DNA of 5,583 bases from Bacilli bacterium (lineage in GTDB: Bacteria; Bacillota_I; Bacilli_A; ML615J-28; CAG-698): NCBI GenBank assembly GCA_028691715.1, contig JAQUYR010000081.1, positions 1 to 5,583 of the forward strand. The letters run 5' to 3'. The notes beneath the pieces are model-generated. The model saw nothing but the letters and a program-made list of their open reading frames with translations, was not told where the DNA came from and ran no database searches. Position numbers and translations under genes: made by a program. Every line of letters starts with the position of its first letter. Position 1 is the first letter of the stretch. This document shows positions 1-5,583 of the stretch, one piece after another.

Positions 1-61
1 TGGCTCAGTTAGGGTTCCTGAAGTACTAATTCCTTATATGGGAACAGATATTATAAAATAA
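1..61 (+). CDS. serS: Seryl-tRNA synthetase, C-terminal end only
   Basis: Reading from base 2, the sequence gives GSVRVPEVLIPYMGTDIIK followed by TAA at 59-61. This matches the conserved tail of bacterial seryl-tRNA synthetases (class II), which typically end in a form like GSI-x-VPEVL-x-PYMGG. The enzyme charges tRNA-Ser with serine in the cytoplasm. The catalytic core and the N-terminal coiled-coil arm lie outside the window, so this call rests on 19 residues only, though the VPEVL-x-PYMG signature is quite specific. The aminopeptidase gene begins 12 bases after the stop with no terminator between, so the two are probably co-transcribed. SerRS is followed shortly by serine biosynthesis genes, which fits a serine-related neighbourhood. 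Confidence 0.85.
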   Translation, partial: GSVRVPEVLIPYMGTDIIK

Positions 62-66
62 AGGAG
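61..66 (+). promoter_or_regulatory. Ribosome binding site of the aminopeptidase gene
   Basis: AAGGAG lies 7 bases before the ATG at 74 and overlaps the last base of the serS stop codon. It supports the start at 74. Confidence 0.7.
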
Positions 67-73
67 AAAAGAA

Positions 74-1516
74 ATGTTTGAAATATATCAAGATTTTGAA
101 GAAATAGTTAGTGAGAAGCCTTTATTAATTGGTTTATTTGAAAAACAAGAAAAGATTGAGATCAACGAAAAAATAAACAAAGAAGTTGAAGAATTAATCA
201 AGGATGGAATAATTAAAACAGGTCTTGGCGAAGTGAACAAACTTCCAACTTTTTCAAAGATAAAGAATAAAATAGTTTACATCATCGGGCTTGGTAAAAA
301 AGAAGAGTATACAATTAATAAATTTAAGCAAGCAGTAAAAAACATTAATTACAAATTAGGTAGTGAATTAGTCATTTTACTCGACACTTTTAAAGGGGCT
401 CTAGGAATTAAAGAAGTTGCTTTTAATTTAATAATGACATCGCACTACTTTAATTATAAATATGATGAATTTTTAAGTAAGAAAATCGATAATGATTTAT
501 TGTTAAAAATATGTACTAAAGAAGACATAAAAGAAGAAATCGAGGAAGCTCTTAATATTGCTGTAGCTATTGATAACACTAGAGATTTAGTAAATAGGCC
601 ATATAATTATCTCTCAGCAATAGGCTTAGCAGAATACGCCAGTGAGTTAGTGTCCTCATTGGATAGCGACAGAGTTAAAATTGCTATATATAATAAGAAA
701 GAGATAGAAGAGCTTAAGATGAATGCCTTTTTAGGGGTAAATAAAGGATCTACTTGTGAACCTAGACTTATATATATCAAATATCAGGGACTTGAGGAAT
801 GGAAGAATCCTGTTGCCCTAGTTGGCAAAGGAATAATGTATGATACTGGAGGGTATAGCATAAAAACTTCCATGAATACAATGAAAGACGATATGGCAGG
901 AGCAGCAACGGTTCTGGGAGTTATGGAAAGCCTTGTAAAAAATAAGGTTAAAGCCAATGTGATGGTCATAATTTGCGCAACAGATAATAGAATCAACGGT
1001 GAAGCCCTTCTTCCTGATGACATTTTAACAGCAATGAATGGTAAGACAATTGAAATCGTCTCAACAGATGCTGAGGGAAGATTAACCTTGGCTGATGCTG
1101 TTTGTTTTGCCCAAAAAGAGGGAAGTAAAGAAATAATCGATATTGCTACTTTAACTGGAGCTTGTGTTGTTGCTTTAGGAGAATACACAACAGGACTATT
1201 CGGTAATGACCAAAATAAAGTCACTGAATTCTTAAAAGCCGCTGATGAAACCGAAGAAAGCACATGGCAACTACCGATAACAGAGCACATTAGAGAACAA
1301 GTCAGATCAAGTAAGGTTGCTGATTTTACAAACTCAACAGGACGTCCAATGGGAGCCAGTGGAGCAGCAGCTTTTATCGAGGGTTTTATTGAGGAAAAGA
1401 CAAAATGGTTGCACCTAGATATAGCGGGAACAGCCTATCATACTTCTCCAAGTTACAAGGAATTTTATGGGGCAACTGGAGTAATGGTTCATACAATTTA
1501 TAGATATTTAAAATAA
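74..1516 (+). CDS. Leucyl aminopeptidase, M17 family
   Basis: 480-residue cytosolic metallo-exopeptidase that removes N-terminal residues from peptides; M17 enzymes are usually hexamers with two metal ions. Length is normal for the family. The divergent N-terminal macro-like domain covers roughly residues 15-135 and the catalytic domain about 165-475. The signature TDAEGRL is at 331-337. By alignment to E. coli PepA the metal ligands are K252, D257, D273, D332 and E334, and the catalytic residues are K264 and R336; all are present. The C-terminal GRPMGAS-GAAAFIEGF and HLDIAGTAY blocks are typical. Oddities: the loop between K264 and D273 is two residues shorter than in PepA, the usual ENMP-type segment reads DNRING (304-309), and the signature begins STDAEGRL rather than NTDAEGRL. 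The gene probably belongs to the serS transcript and may recycle amino acids from peptides; substrate preference cannot be read from the sequence. The specific name pepA is not assigned because paralogues exist. Confidence 0.93.
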   Translation: MFEIYQDFEEIVSEKPLLIGLFEKQEKIEINEKINKEVEELIKDGIIKTGLGEVNKLPTFSKIKNKIVYIIGLGKKEEYTINKFKQAVKNINYKLGSELVILLDTFKGALGIKEVAFNLIMTSHYFNYKYDEFLSKKIDNDLLLKICTKEDIKEEIEEALNIAVAIDNTRDLVNRPYNYLSAIGLAEYASELVSSLDSDRVKIAIYNKKEIEELKMNAFLGVNKGSTCEPRLIYIKYQGLEEWKNPVALVGKGIMYDTGGYSIKTSMNTMKDDMAGAATVLGVMESLVKNKVKANVMVIICATDNRINGEALLPDDILTAMNGKTIEIVSTDAEGRLTLADAVCFAQKEGSKEIIDIATLTGACVVALGEYTTGLFGNDQNKVTEFLKAADETEESTWQLPITEHIREQVRSSKVADFTNSTGRPMGASGAAAFIEGFIEEKTKWLHLDIAGTAYHTSPSYKEFYGATGVMVHTIYRYLK

Positions 1517-1530
1517 ACTTAAAATAAGGT

Positions 1531-1553
1531 ACAGCTATTTTTATAATAGCTGT
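1531..1553. repeat. Perfect inverted repeat upstream of serC (weak terminator or operator)
   Basis: ACAGCTATT (1531-1539) and AATAGCTGT (1545-1553) are perfect reverse complements around a TTTAT loop, giving a 9-bp stem. The following bases (TATTGCTATAAT) contain no real T-run, so it is a poor intrinsic terminator for the aminopeptidase transcript. It lies directly upstream of a candidate -10 element and covers the -35 area, so it could be an operator or an mRNA hairpin that attenuates read-through. The inverted repeat is seen directly; its role is inference. Confidence 0.5.
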
Positions 1554-1556
1554 TAT

Positions 1557-1565
1557 TGCTATAAT
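1557..1565 (+). promoter_or_regulatory. Possible extended -10 promoter for serC
   Basis: TGCTATAAT is a perfect extended -10 motif (TGn plus TATAAT) located 20 bases before the serC start codon. No good -35 box is found 16-18 bases upstream, where only T-rich sequence occurs; extended -10 promoters can tolerate this. The predicted transcription start near 1572 would leave a very short leader that starts around the ribosome binding site, and AT-rich DNA yields such motifs by chance, so confidence is low. Confidence 0.35.
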
Positions 1566-1571
1566 AAATAT

Positions 1572-1577
1572 AAGGAG
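1572..1577 (+). promoter_or_regulatory. Ribosome binding site of serC
   Basis: AAGGAG is placed 8 bases before the ATG at 1586 and fixes that start. The surrounding sequence is nearly the same as the site before the aminopeptidase gene. Confidence 0.7.
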
Positions 1578-1585
1578 AAAAAAAC

Positions 1586-2668
1586 ATGGAAAGAGTCTAT
1601 AATTTTTCTGCTGGTCCAGCGATGCTACCAGTTGAAGTTCTAAAAGAAGCAGCATCAGAAATGCTTAATTACAAAAATACTGGTATGTCAGTAATGGAAA
1701 TGAGTCATCGTAGTAAAGATTACGAGATGATTTTAGATGAAGCTGAAAACAATCTAAGAAAAGTGATGAATATTCCTGATAATTATAAAGTTTTATTTTT
1801 ACAGGGAGGTGGAAGTCAGCAGTTTGCAATGGTGCCAATGAATTTAATGAAAAACAAAGAAGCAGATTACATTGTGACAGGTGTTTGGGCTAAAAAAGCA
1901 TTTAACGAAGCTAAAATGTATGGGAAAGCAAATCTCGTTGCGAGCAGTGAAGATCAACAATATAGTTATATCCCTGATTGCTCAAATTTAAATATTTCCA
2001 AAAAAGCAGATTATGTATATATATGTGAAAATAATACAATTTACGGAACAAAATTTTGGAAATTACCTGATACAAAAGGGAAAATTTTAGTAGCTGATCA
2101 ATCTTCTTGTTTTCTATCAGAACCTGTTGATGTGAGCAAATATGGATTGATATTTGCTGGTGCTCAAAAAAATGTAGGGCCAGCAGGAGTTGTTATTGTA
2201 ATAATCAGAGACGATTTAATTTCTGAAGAGGTTTATCCAGCAACCCCAACAATGCTGAGATATAAAACTCATAGTGATGCTAAGTCTTTATTCAATACAC
2301 CTCCAGCATATGGAATATATATCTGTGGGAAAGTATTTAAATGGCTATTAGATAATGGTGGATTGCAGGAGAGAAAGATTAAAAACGAAGAAAAGGCAAA
2401 GTTATTGTATGATTATCTGGATAATAGTAAATTATTTAAACCAACAGTAAGAAAAGATAGCCGCTCTTTAATGAATGTCACTTTTATAACAGAAAGTGAT
2501 GAATTAAATGAAAAATTTATTAAGGAAGCTAAATTAGAAGGTTTGATCAATCTAAAGGGTCATCGCCTTGTTGGAGGAATGCGTGCTAGTATTTATAACG
2601 CAATGCCTCTTGAGGGAGTAAAGGCATTATTAGCCTTCATGAAAAAATTCGAAGAGGAAAACATATGA
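1586..2668 (+). CDS. serC: Phosphoserine aminotransferase
   Basis: 360-residue PLP enzyme (class V aminotransferase family, cytoplasmic dimer) that converts 3-phosphohydroxypyruvate and glutamate to O-phosphoserine and 2-oxoglutarate, the second step of serine synthesis; the family also acts in pyridoxal phosphate synthesis in some bacteria. The N-terminus NFSAGPAMLP (6-15) is diagnostic. Other family marks are H41-R42 (substrate phosphate or carboxylate binding), QGGGSQQF (73-80), W101 (stacks on PLP), ENNTIYGT (148-155), D171 (pyridine nitrogen), the Schiff-base lysine K195 in AGAQKN, NTPP (237-240), and HR...GGMRASIYNAMP near the C-terminus with R333. Length equals the family norm and no key residue is missing. 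The start follows a good AAGGAG site. The stop TGA overlaps the serA ATG in ATGA, which indicates translational coupling and a shared operon. Confidence 0.97.
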   Translation: MERVYNFSAGPAMLPVEVLKEAASEMLNYKNTGMSVMEMSHRSKDYEMILDEAENNLRKVMNIPDNYKVLFLQGGGSQQFAMVPMNLMKNKEADYIVTGVWAKKAFNEAKMYGKANLVASSEDQQYSYIPDCSNLNISKKADYVYICENNTIYGTKFWKLPDTKGKILVADQSSCFLSEPVDVSKYGLIFAGAQKNVGPAGVVIVIIRDDLISEEVYPATPTMLRYKTHSDAKSLFNTPPAYGIYICGKVFKWLLDNGGLQERKIKNEEKAKLLYDYLDNSKLFKPTVRKDSRSLMNVTFITESDELNEKFIKEAKLEGLINLKGHRLVGGMRASIYNAMPLEGVKALLAFMKKFEEENI

Positions 2669-3831
2669 TTAAAAAGATTAGCTGTTTAAATAAGATATCC
2701 GAAAAAGGACTTTCTTTACTAGGTGATAACTATAAGATAAGTGATGATATCTCTTGTGCTGATGCTCTTTTAGTCAGAAGTGCTGTGATGCATGATATGG
2801 AACTTTCAAGAAGAACCGTAGCTGTAGCAAGAGCGGGAGTCGGTGTCAACAACATTCCTTTAAAAAAATATGCTGAGCAGGGGGTTGTTGTTTTCAACAC
2901 TCCTGGAGCAAACGCTAATGGCGTTAAAGAATTAGTGATAGCAGGGCTTCTTTTATCAGCAAGAGATATAATTGGTGGAATTAACTTTGTTAAAGAGAAT
3001 AGGGAAAAGGAAGATTTAGAGAAAATTGTTGAAAAGGGCAAAAATCTATTTGCTGGTTCAGAAATTATGAACAAGAAAATTGGAGTTATCGGGCTTGGAG
3101 TCATCGGAGTTTTGGTGGCTAACATCTGCCGTGATTTAGGAATGGATGTTTATGGATACGATCCCTTTATTTCGATTGATAATGCTATGCATTTATCACG
3201 AGATATAATCTATGTCAAAAAGATAGAGGATATATACCGCGAATGCGACTTCATTACGATTCATGTTCCCCTATTAGAGGAAACCAAACAGATGATAAAT
3301 AAAAAGAGCTTTAGTCTGATGAAAAAAGGAGTAGTAGTTTTAAATTTTGCCCGTGATTTATTAGTAAATGATGACGAGTTAGAAAAAGCAATTCTGAGTG
3401 AAAAAGTCAAATGCTATGTAACTGATTTTCCTAATGCTAAAACAGCAAATATGAAAAATGTGATTGCGATTCCTCATCTTGGAGCATCAACTGGTGAGGC
3501 TGAGGATAATTGTGCCCAGATGGCAGTAAGGCAATTGATGGATTATCTGGATAATGGAAATATTATCAATTCGGTAAATTATCCGAATGTTGACGCGGGA
3601 ATATGTTCATCTAAAAATAGGATTACCATAAATCATAAAAACATTCCAGGAATGATAAACAAGTTTACAGAAATAATAAATATGCATAAAGGAAATATTG
3701 CCAATATGACAAATAAGTCTTTAGGAGAAGTAGCCTATACAGTTTTAGACATTGATGGTGCTGATATTCTAGAAATATATAAGCTAATAGAAGAAATTCC
3801 TGGAGTAATTCGTCTGAGAGTGGTTAAGTAG
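2665..3831 (+). CDS. serA: 3-phosphoglycerate dehydrogenase with ACT domain
   Basis: 388-residue NAD-dependent D-2-hydroxyacid dehydrogenase that oxidises 3-phosphoglycerate to 3-phosphohydroxypyruvate, the first step of serine synthesis. Substrate-domain motifs are VRS (37-39) and RAGVGVNNI (56-64). The Rossmann motif GLGVIG is at 143-148, with D166 after the second strand favouring NAD over NADP. Catalytic R230 lies in NFARDLLVNDDEL and H271 in PHLGAST. The ACT domain (about 318-388) keeps H324, N326 and N344, which match the E. coli serine-binding residues H344, N346 and N364, so serine feedback inhibition is likely. The long ASB domain of type I enzymes is absent (type II layout). The usual DV-x3-EP segment carrying the catalytic glutamate reads VTDFPNAK; position +5 from D254 is K259. 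I recall this DFP form as typical of many clostridial and related PGDHs, so it is probably active. The start is coupled to serC by a 4-base overlap, with GAGG at 2654-2657. Confidence 0.95.
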   Translation: MIKKISCLNKISEKGLSLLGDNYKISDDISCADALLVRSAVMHDMELSRRTVAVARAGVGVNNIPLKKYAEQGVVVFNTPGANANGVKELVIAGLLLSARDIIGGINFVKENREKEDLEKIVEKGKNLFAGSEIMNKKIGVIGLGVIGVLVANICRDLGMDVYGYDPFISIDNAMHLSRDIIYVKKIEDIYRECDFITIHVPLLEETKQMINKKSFSLMKKGVVVLNFARDLLVNDDELEKAILSEKVKCYVTDFPNAKTANMKNVIAIPHLGASTGEAEDNCAQMAVRQLMDYLDNGNIINSVNYPNVDAGICSSKNRITINHKNIPGMINKFTEIINMHKGNIANMTNKSLGEVAYTVLDIDGADILEIYKLIEEIPGVIRLRVVK

Positions 3832-3839
3832 GTAGCAAA

Positions 3840-4598
3840 ATGAAAATAGGAATGCCTGTATTGTATGAATATAATAGTGTTTTTGAGAATGTTAATCTAG
3901 CAAGGAAACTGGGATTTGATTTTATAGAATTAAATTTGAATTTTGAATATTGTCGAAAAGCCTTGGAGAAACCAGAAGAATTGAAAAAAATATTAGAAGA
4001 AAACAATCTAGAAGCAACACTTCATTTTTACGATGAGGCAGACTTTGGTTCATATAAAGAAGTGGTTGATGCTTATATGTTTCTTCTAAAAAAATATGCA
4101 GAATTAGGGATGATTGCTGAAATTAAAATGATAAATATTCATTTAAATCCAGGACCAATCGTGACGATTGCTGGTGTCAAGAATTATATTTATGAAAAGG
4201 AATATAATTCTTATATCGAACGACTAATAAATAGGTTAGATGAAGCAAGAGAAATCTGTCATGATAATAAAATAGAGATGGTTTTAGAAAATGTTATCGC
4301 TCCAAAGCATATTCAAAAAACCTATGTTGATTTGTCAGAAAAAAGTTTTTTCTTCAATTATGATATCGGGCACGATAATAACGATAATGATCATGTCATG
4401 GAGGTCATGAAGAAAACAAAGTTAGTTTTGAAAGAATTTCATATTCATGATGCTAATAGAAAGACATGTCACCTAGCGCTTGGAGAAGGAGACCTAGATA
4501 TTAAAAAGTATAGGAAAATGGCCGAAGAGAGCGATGCTTATGTCGTTTTAGAAGTTAAAAGTAGCCAGGACCTAATATCATCAAAATTGGTGTTTTAA
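3840..4598 (+). CDS. TIM-barrel protein, sugar phosphate isomerase / AP endonuclease 2 superfamily
   Basis: 252-residue protein with the xylose isomerase-like TIM-barrel pattern (PF01261 type); no signal peptide or membrane segment. Candidate metal or active-site residues follow barrel strands: E30 (FIELNL), H62 (TLHFYDEA), H101 (NIHLNPG), E150 (MVLENV), D175 and H178 (NYDIGHDN), H201 and H203-D204 (FHIHDAN), H211 and E216 (HLALGEGD), and E238 (VVLEVK). The E150/D175/H178/E238 set suits a divalent metal site, and several residues line up with endonuclease IV ligands, but the DxH pair of Nfo appears as T209-x-H211, so it is probably not a classic DNA repair enzyme. Substrate unknown: sugar or keto-acid isomerase or epimerase, or a hydrolase-like role, are possible. 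It starts 8 bases after serA with only a weak AGGT site (3830-3833), which suggests translational coupling; a terminator follows directly. It is therefore the third gene of the serine operon. Confidence 0.85.
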   Translation: MKIGMPVLYEYNSVFENVNLARKLGFDFIELNLNFEYCRKALEKPEELKKILEENNLEATLHFYDEADFGSYKEVVDAYMFLLKKYAELGMIAEIKMINIHLNPGPIVTIAGVKNYIYEKEYNSYIERLINRLDEAREICHDNKIEMVLENVIAPKHIQKTYVDLSEKSFFFNYDIGHDNNDNDHVMEVMKKTKLVLKEFHIHDANRKTCHLALGEGDLDIKKYRKMAEESDAYVVLEVKSSQDLISSKLVF

Positions 4599-4601
4599 AA
4601 T

Positions 4602-4635
4602 AAAGCGTTTCTTTTGAAGCGCTTTTTATTTTATT
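4602..4635 (+). terminator. Rho-independent terminator of the serC-serA operon
   Basis: AAAGCGTTTC (4602-4611) pairs with GAAGCGCTTT (4616-4625) around a TTTT loop. The 10-bp stem contains one G-T wobble. A T-rich tail (TTTTTATTTTATT, sharing its first Ts with the stem) follows. It begins 3 bases after the stop of the TIM-barrel gene and ends the operon. The upstream A-run makes it only weakly functional on the opposite strand. Confidence 0.88.
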
Positions 4636-4662
4636 GATATATATAGGTAAATATGCTATCAT
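4634..4662 (+). promoter_or_regulatory. Promoter of the ABC transporter gene
   Basis: TTGATA (4634-4639, 5 of 6 to TTGACA) is followed after exactly 17 bases by TATCAT (4657-4662, 5 of 6 to TATAAT). The -10 box is preceded by TGC, giving an extended -10. The predicted start is near 4669, which leaves a leader of about 20 bases containing GGAGG. The -35 box overlaps the end of the preceding terminator's T-tract, so this gene has its own transcription unit. This is a housekeeping sigma-A type motif; no operator is evident. Confidence 0.65.
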
Positions 4663-4674
4663 TAATTATAAATT

Positions 4675-4680
4675 GGAGGT
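4675..4680 (+). promoter_or_regulatory. Ribosome binding site of the ABC transporter gene
   Basis: GGAGGT sits 8 bases before the ATG at 4689 and supports that start codon. Confidence 0.75.
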
Positions 4681-4688
4681 TTGTCATT

Positions 4689-5583
4689 ATGATAAGATTA
4701 GAAAATGTCTCTAAATATTACCATGGGGATGGAACTGTGGCACTTGGTCTCAGAAAAATAAATCTTGAATTGGGAAATAAAGGGTTTGTTGTTTTAACTG
4801 GAGAAAGTGGTTCAGGAAAATCAACGCTATTAAATGTCATATGTGGAATTGATACATATGAAGAAGGAGAAATGTATATAAATAACGAAGAGACTTCTTA
4901 TTTCGATGATACTGATTGGGAAAATTATCGAAGAAAAAGTGTTGGTTTCATCTTTCAAAACTATAATCTTATCGACAGCTATACAGTTTTAGAAAATGTT
5001 GAAGCTGCTATGGTTATTCAAAATATAGGGAAAAAAGAGAGAAAAAGAAAGGCTTTAAAACTGATTGAAAAAGTGGGTTTGTTATCTCATGTTAAACATA
5101 AGGCTATAAAGCTATCCGGTGGAGAAAAACAGAGGTTAGCAATTGCTAGAGCTCTGGCAAAAGACAGCATAATCATCGCCGCTGATGAACCAACTGGAAA
5201 CCTTGATAGTAAAAGTGGAAAACAGATAATTGAACTTCTATATGAAATATCGAAGGAAAAGCTGGTAATTGTAGTATCTCATAACTATGAAGAAACCAAT
5301 AATTATGCCAATAGAAAAATAAGGTTGTTTGATGGAGAGATTGTAGAGGATATTAAAATCAAAGAAGTAGAAGAGAAGCAAGAGAGGTTATCAATAAAAA
5401 GGACATATAAAATGTCTAGAGTAAAAAAATCTTTCATTTTCGCTACAAAGAATCTTAAATCTCAACCAAAGAAAACGACATTAATGATGATGGTTTCACT
5501 AGCGGTTACTTTAATAGTTTTTCTAGTGTTTATGTCCTTCTTTTCAGCGGATAGTCTTTTCGGAGGATTTTTAAGAGGGGTTT
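4689..5583 (+). CDS. ABC transporter ATPase fused to FtsX-like permease, 3' end outside window
   Basis: Open from ATG 4689 to the window edge (298 residues visible, no stop). Residues 1-220 form an ABC ATPase of the MacB/LolD/FtsE type: Walker A GESGSGKST (38-46), Q-loop Q90, signature LSGGEKQR (142-149), Walker B with D166-E167 in ADEPTGNLD, D-loop through D173, and H-loop H198. All catalytic residues are intact. A charged linker (about 221-258) leads to FATKNLKSQPKKT, a typical start of an FtsX/MacB permease half, and a hydrophobic segment at about 264-285 is a first transmembrane helix. ATPase and permease therefore share one chain, as in large Bacillota transporters of this class. Members export or extract lipoproteins, peptides or antimicrobials, or signal cell-wall stress; the substrate here is unknown, because the extracellular domain and remaining helices are not in the window. 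It has its own promoter and is separate from the serine operon. Confidence 0.9.
   Translation, partial: MIRLENVSKYYHGDGTVALGLRKINLELGNKGFVVLTGESGSGKSTLLNVICGIDTYEEGEMYINNEETSYFDDTDWENYRRKSVGFIFQNYNLIDSYTVLENVEAAMVIQNIGKKERKRKALKLIEKVGLLSHVKHKAIKLSGGEKQRLAIARALAKDSIIIAADEPTGNLDSKSGKQIIELLYEISKEKLVIVVSHNYEETNNYANRKIRLFDGEIVEDIKIKEVEEKQERLSIKRTYKMSRVKKSFIFATKNLKSQPKKTTLMMMVSLAVTLIVFLVFMSFFSADSLFGGFLRGV

Noticed and set aside
784..1290. Open antisense frame of 168 codons inside the aminopeptidase gene
   Set aside because: It lies wholly within a well-supported gene on the other strand, has no ribosome site context or recognisable domain, and reads as a low-complexity mirror of that gene.
1542..1547. 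Second TATAAT within the inverted repeat
   Set aside because: No -35 or TGn extension accompanies it; it is best explained as part of the AT-rich hairpin.
1531..1557. Intrinsic terminator of the aminopeptidase gene
   Set aside because: The stem is present but only seven of its nine base pairs' worth of stability is expected from a loop with few G-C pairs, and there is no T-run after it; it is listed as an inverted repeat with uncertain role instead.
1386..1655. Open antisense frame spanning the aminopeptidase end and serC start
   Set aside because: Its hydrophobic look comes from AT-rich DNA. It overlaps two confirmed genes and has no independent support.
2660..2670. Possible TGA read-through or serC-serA fusion
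   Set aside because: serC has its family-typical length at this TGA and serA begins in another frame with its own conserved start, so it is an ordinary ATGA overlap.
2730..3125. Open antisense frame inside serA
   Set aside because: Fully covered by serA, whose motifs are unambiguous; no initiation signals or family resemblance.
3824..4006. 60-codon antisense frame at the start of the TIM-barrel gene
   Set aside because: Short, overlaps a real gene in the other direction and shows no coding features.
1..5583. CRISPR arrays, tRNA or rRNA genes, insertion sequences, riboswitches
   Set aside because: No regularly spaced repeats, transposase motifs or RNA gene signatures were seen, and the noncoding gaps (69 and 90 bases) are too short for most riboswitches or a T-box.

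Overview
The window looks like chromosomal DNA of a low-GC Gram-positive bacterium (Bacillota or a close relative such as an Erysipelotrichia-type lineage). The composition is strongly AT-rich, the Shine-Dalgarno sites are AAGGAG/GGAGG, and the promoter elements are of the extended -10 type. TGA is used as a stop (end of serC) and all tryptophans are TGG, which argues against the Mycoplasma code. The exact taxon cannot be fixed from the sequence. All genes lie on the + strand.

Layout: (1) Bases 1-61 are the last 19 codons of a seryl-tRNA synthetase gene. (2) After 12 bases comes a complete M17 leucyl-type aminopeptidase (74-1516). (3) A 69-base gap holds a perfect 9-bp inverted repeat and a possible extended -10 promoter. 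(4) A tight three-gene unit follows: phosphoserine aminotransferase serC (1586-2668), 3-phosphoglycerate dehydrogenase serA (2665-3831, overlapping serC by ATGA), and a TIM-barrel protein of the sugar phosphate isomerase/AP endonuclease 2 superfamily (3840-4598). (5) A good intrinsic terminator (4602-4635) closes this unit. (6) A well-formed promoter overlaps the terminator's T-tract and drives a MacB/FtsX-type ABC transporter gene whose ATPase domain is fused to a permease and which runs off the right edge (4689 onward).

The left part has a serine theme. SerC and SerA catalyse the first two steps of serine synthesis from 3-phosphoglycerate, and SerRS consumes the serine. No phosphoserine phosphatase (serB) is visible. 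The third gene of the unit is a metal-site TIM barrel of unknown substrate. The dehydrogenase keeps the ACT-domain residues expected for serine feedback but lacks the usual catalytic glutamate at its standard position, which appears to be a subfamily trait.

I see no mobile element, CRISPR array, RNA gene or clear novel system. The more unusual points are the TIM-barrel gene inside a serine operon, the palindrome upstream of serC, and small departures from consensus in the aminopeptidase and dehydrogenase.
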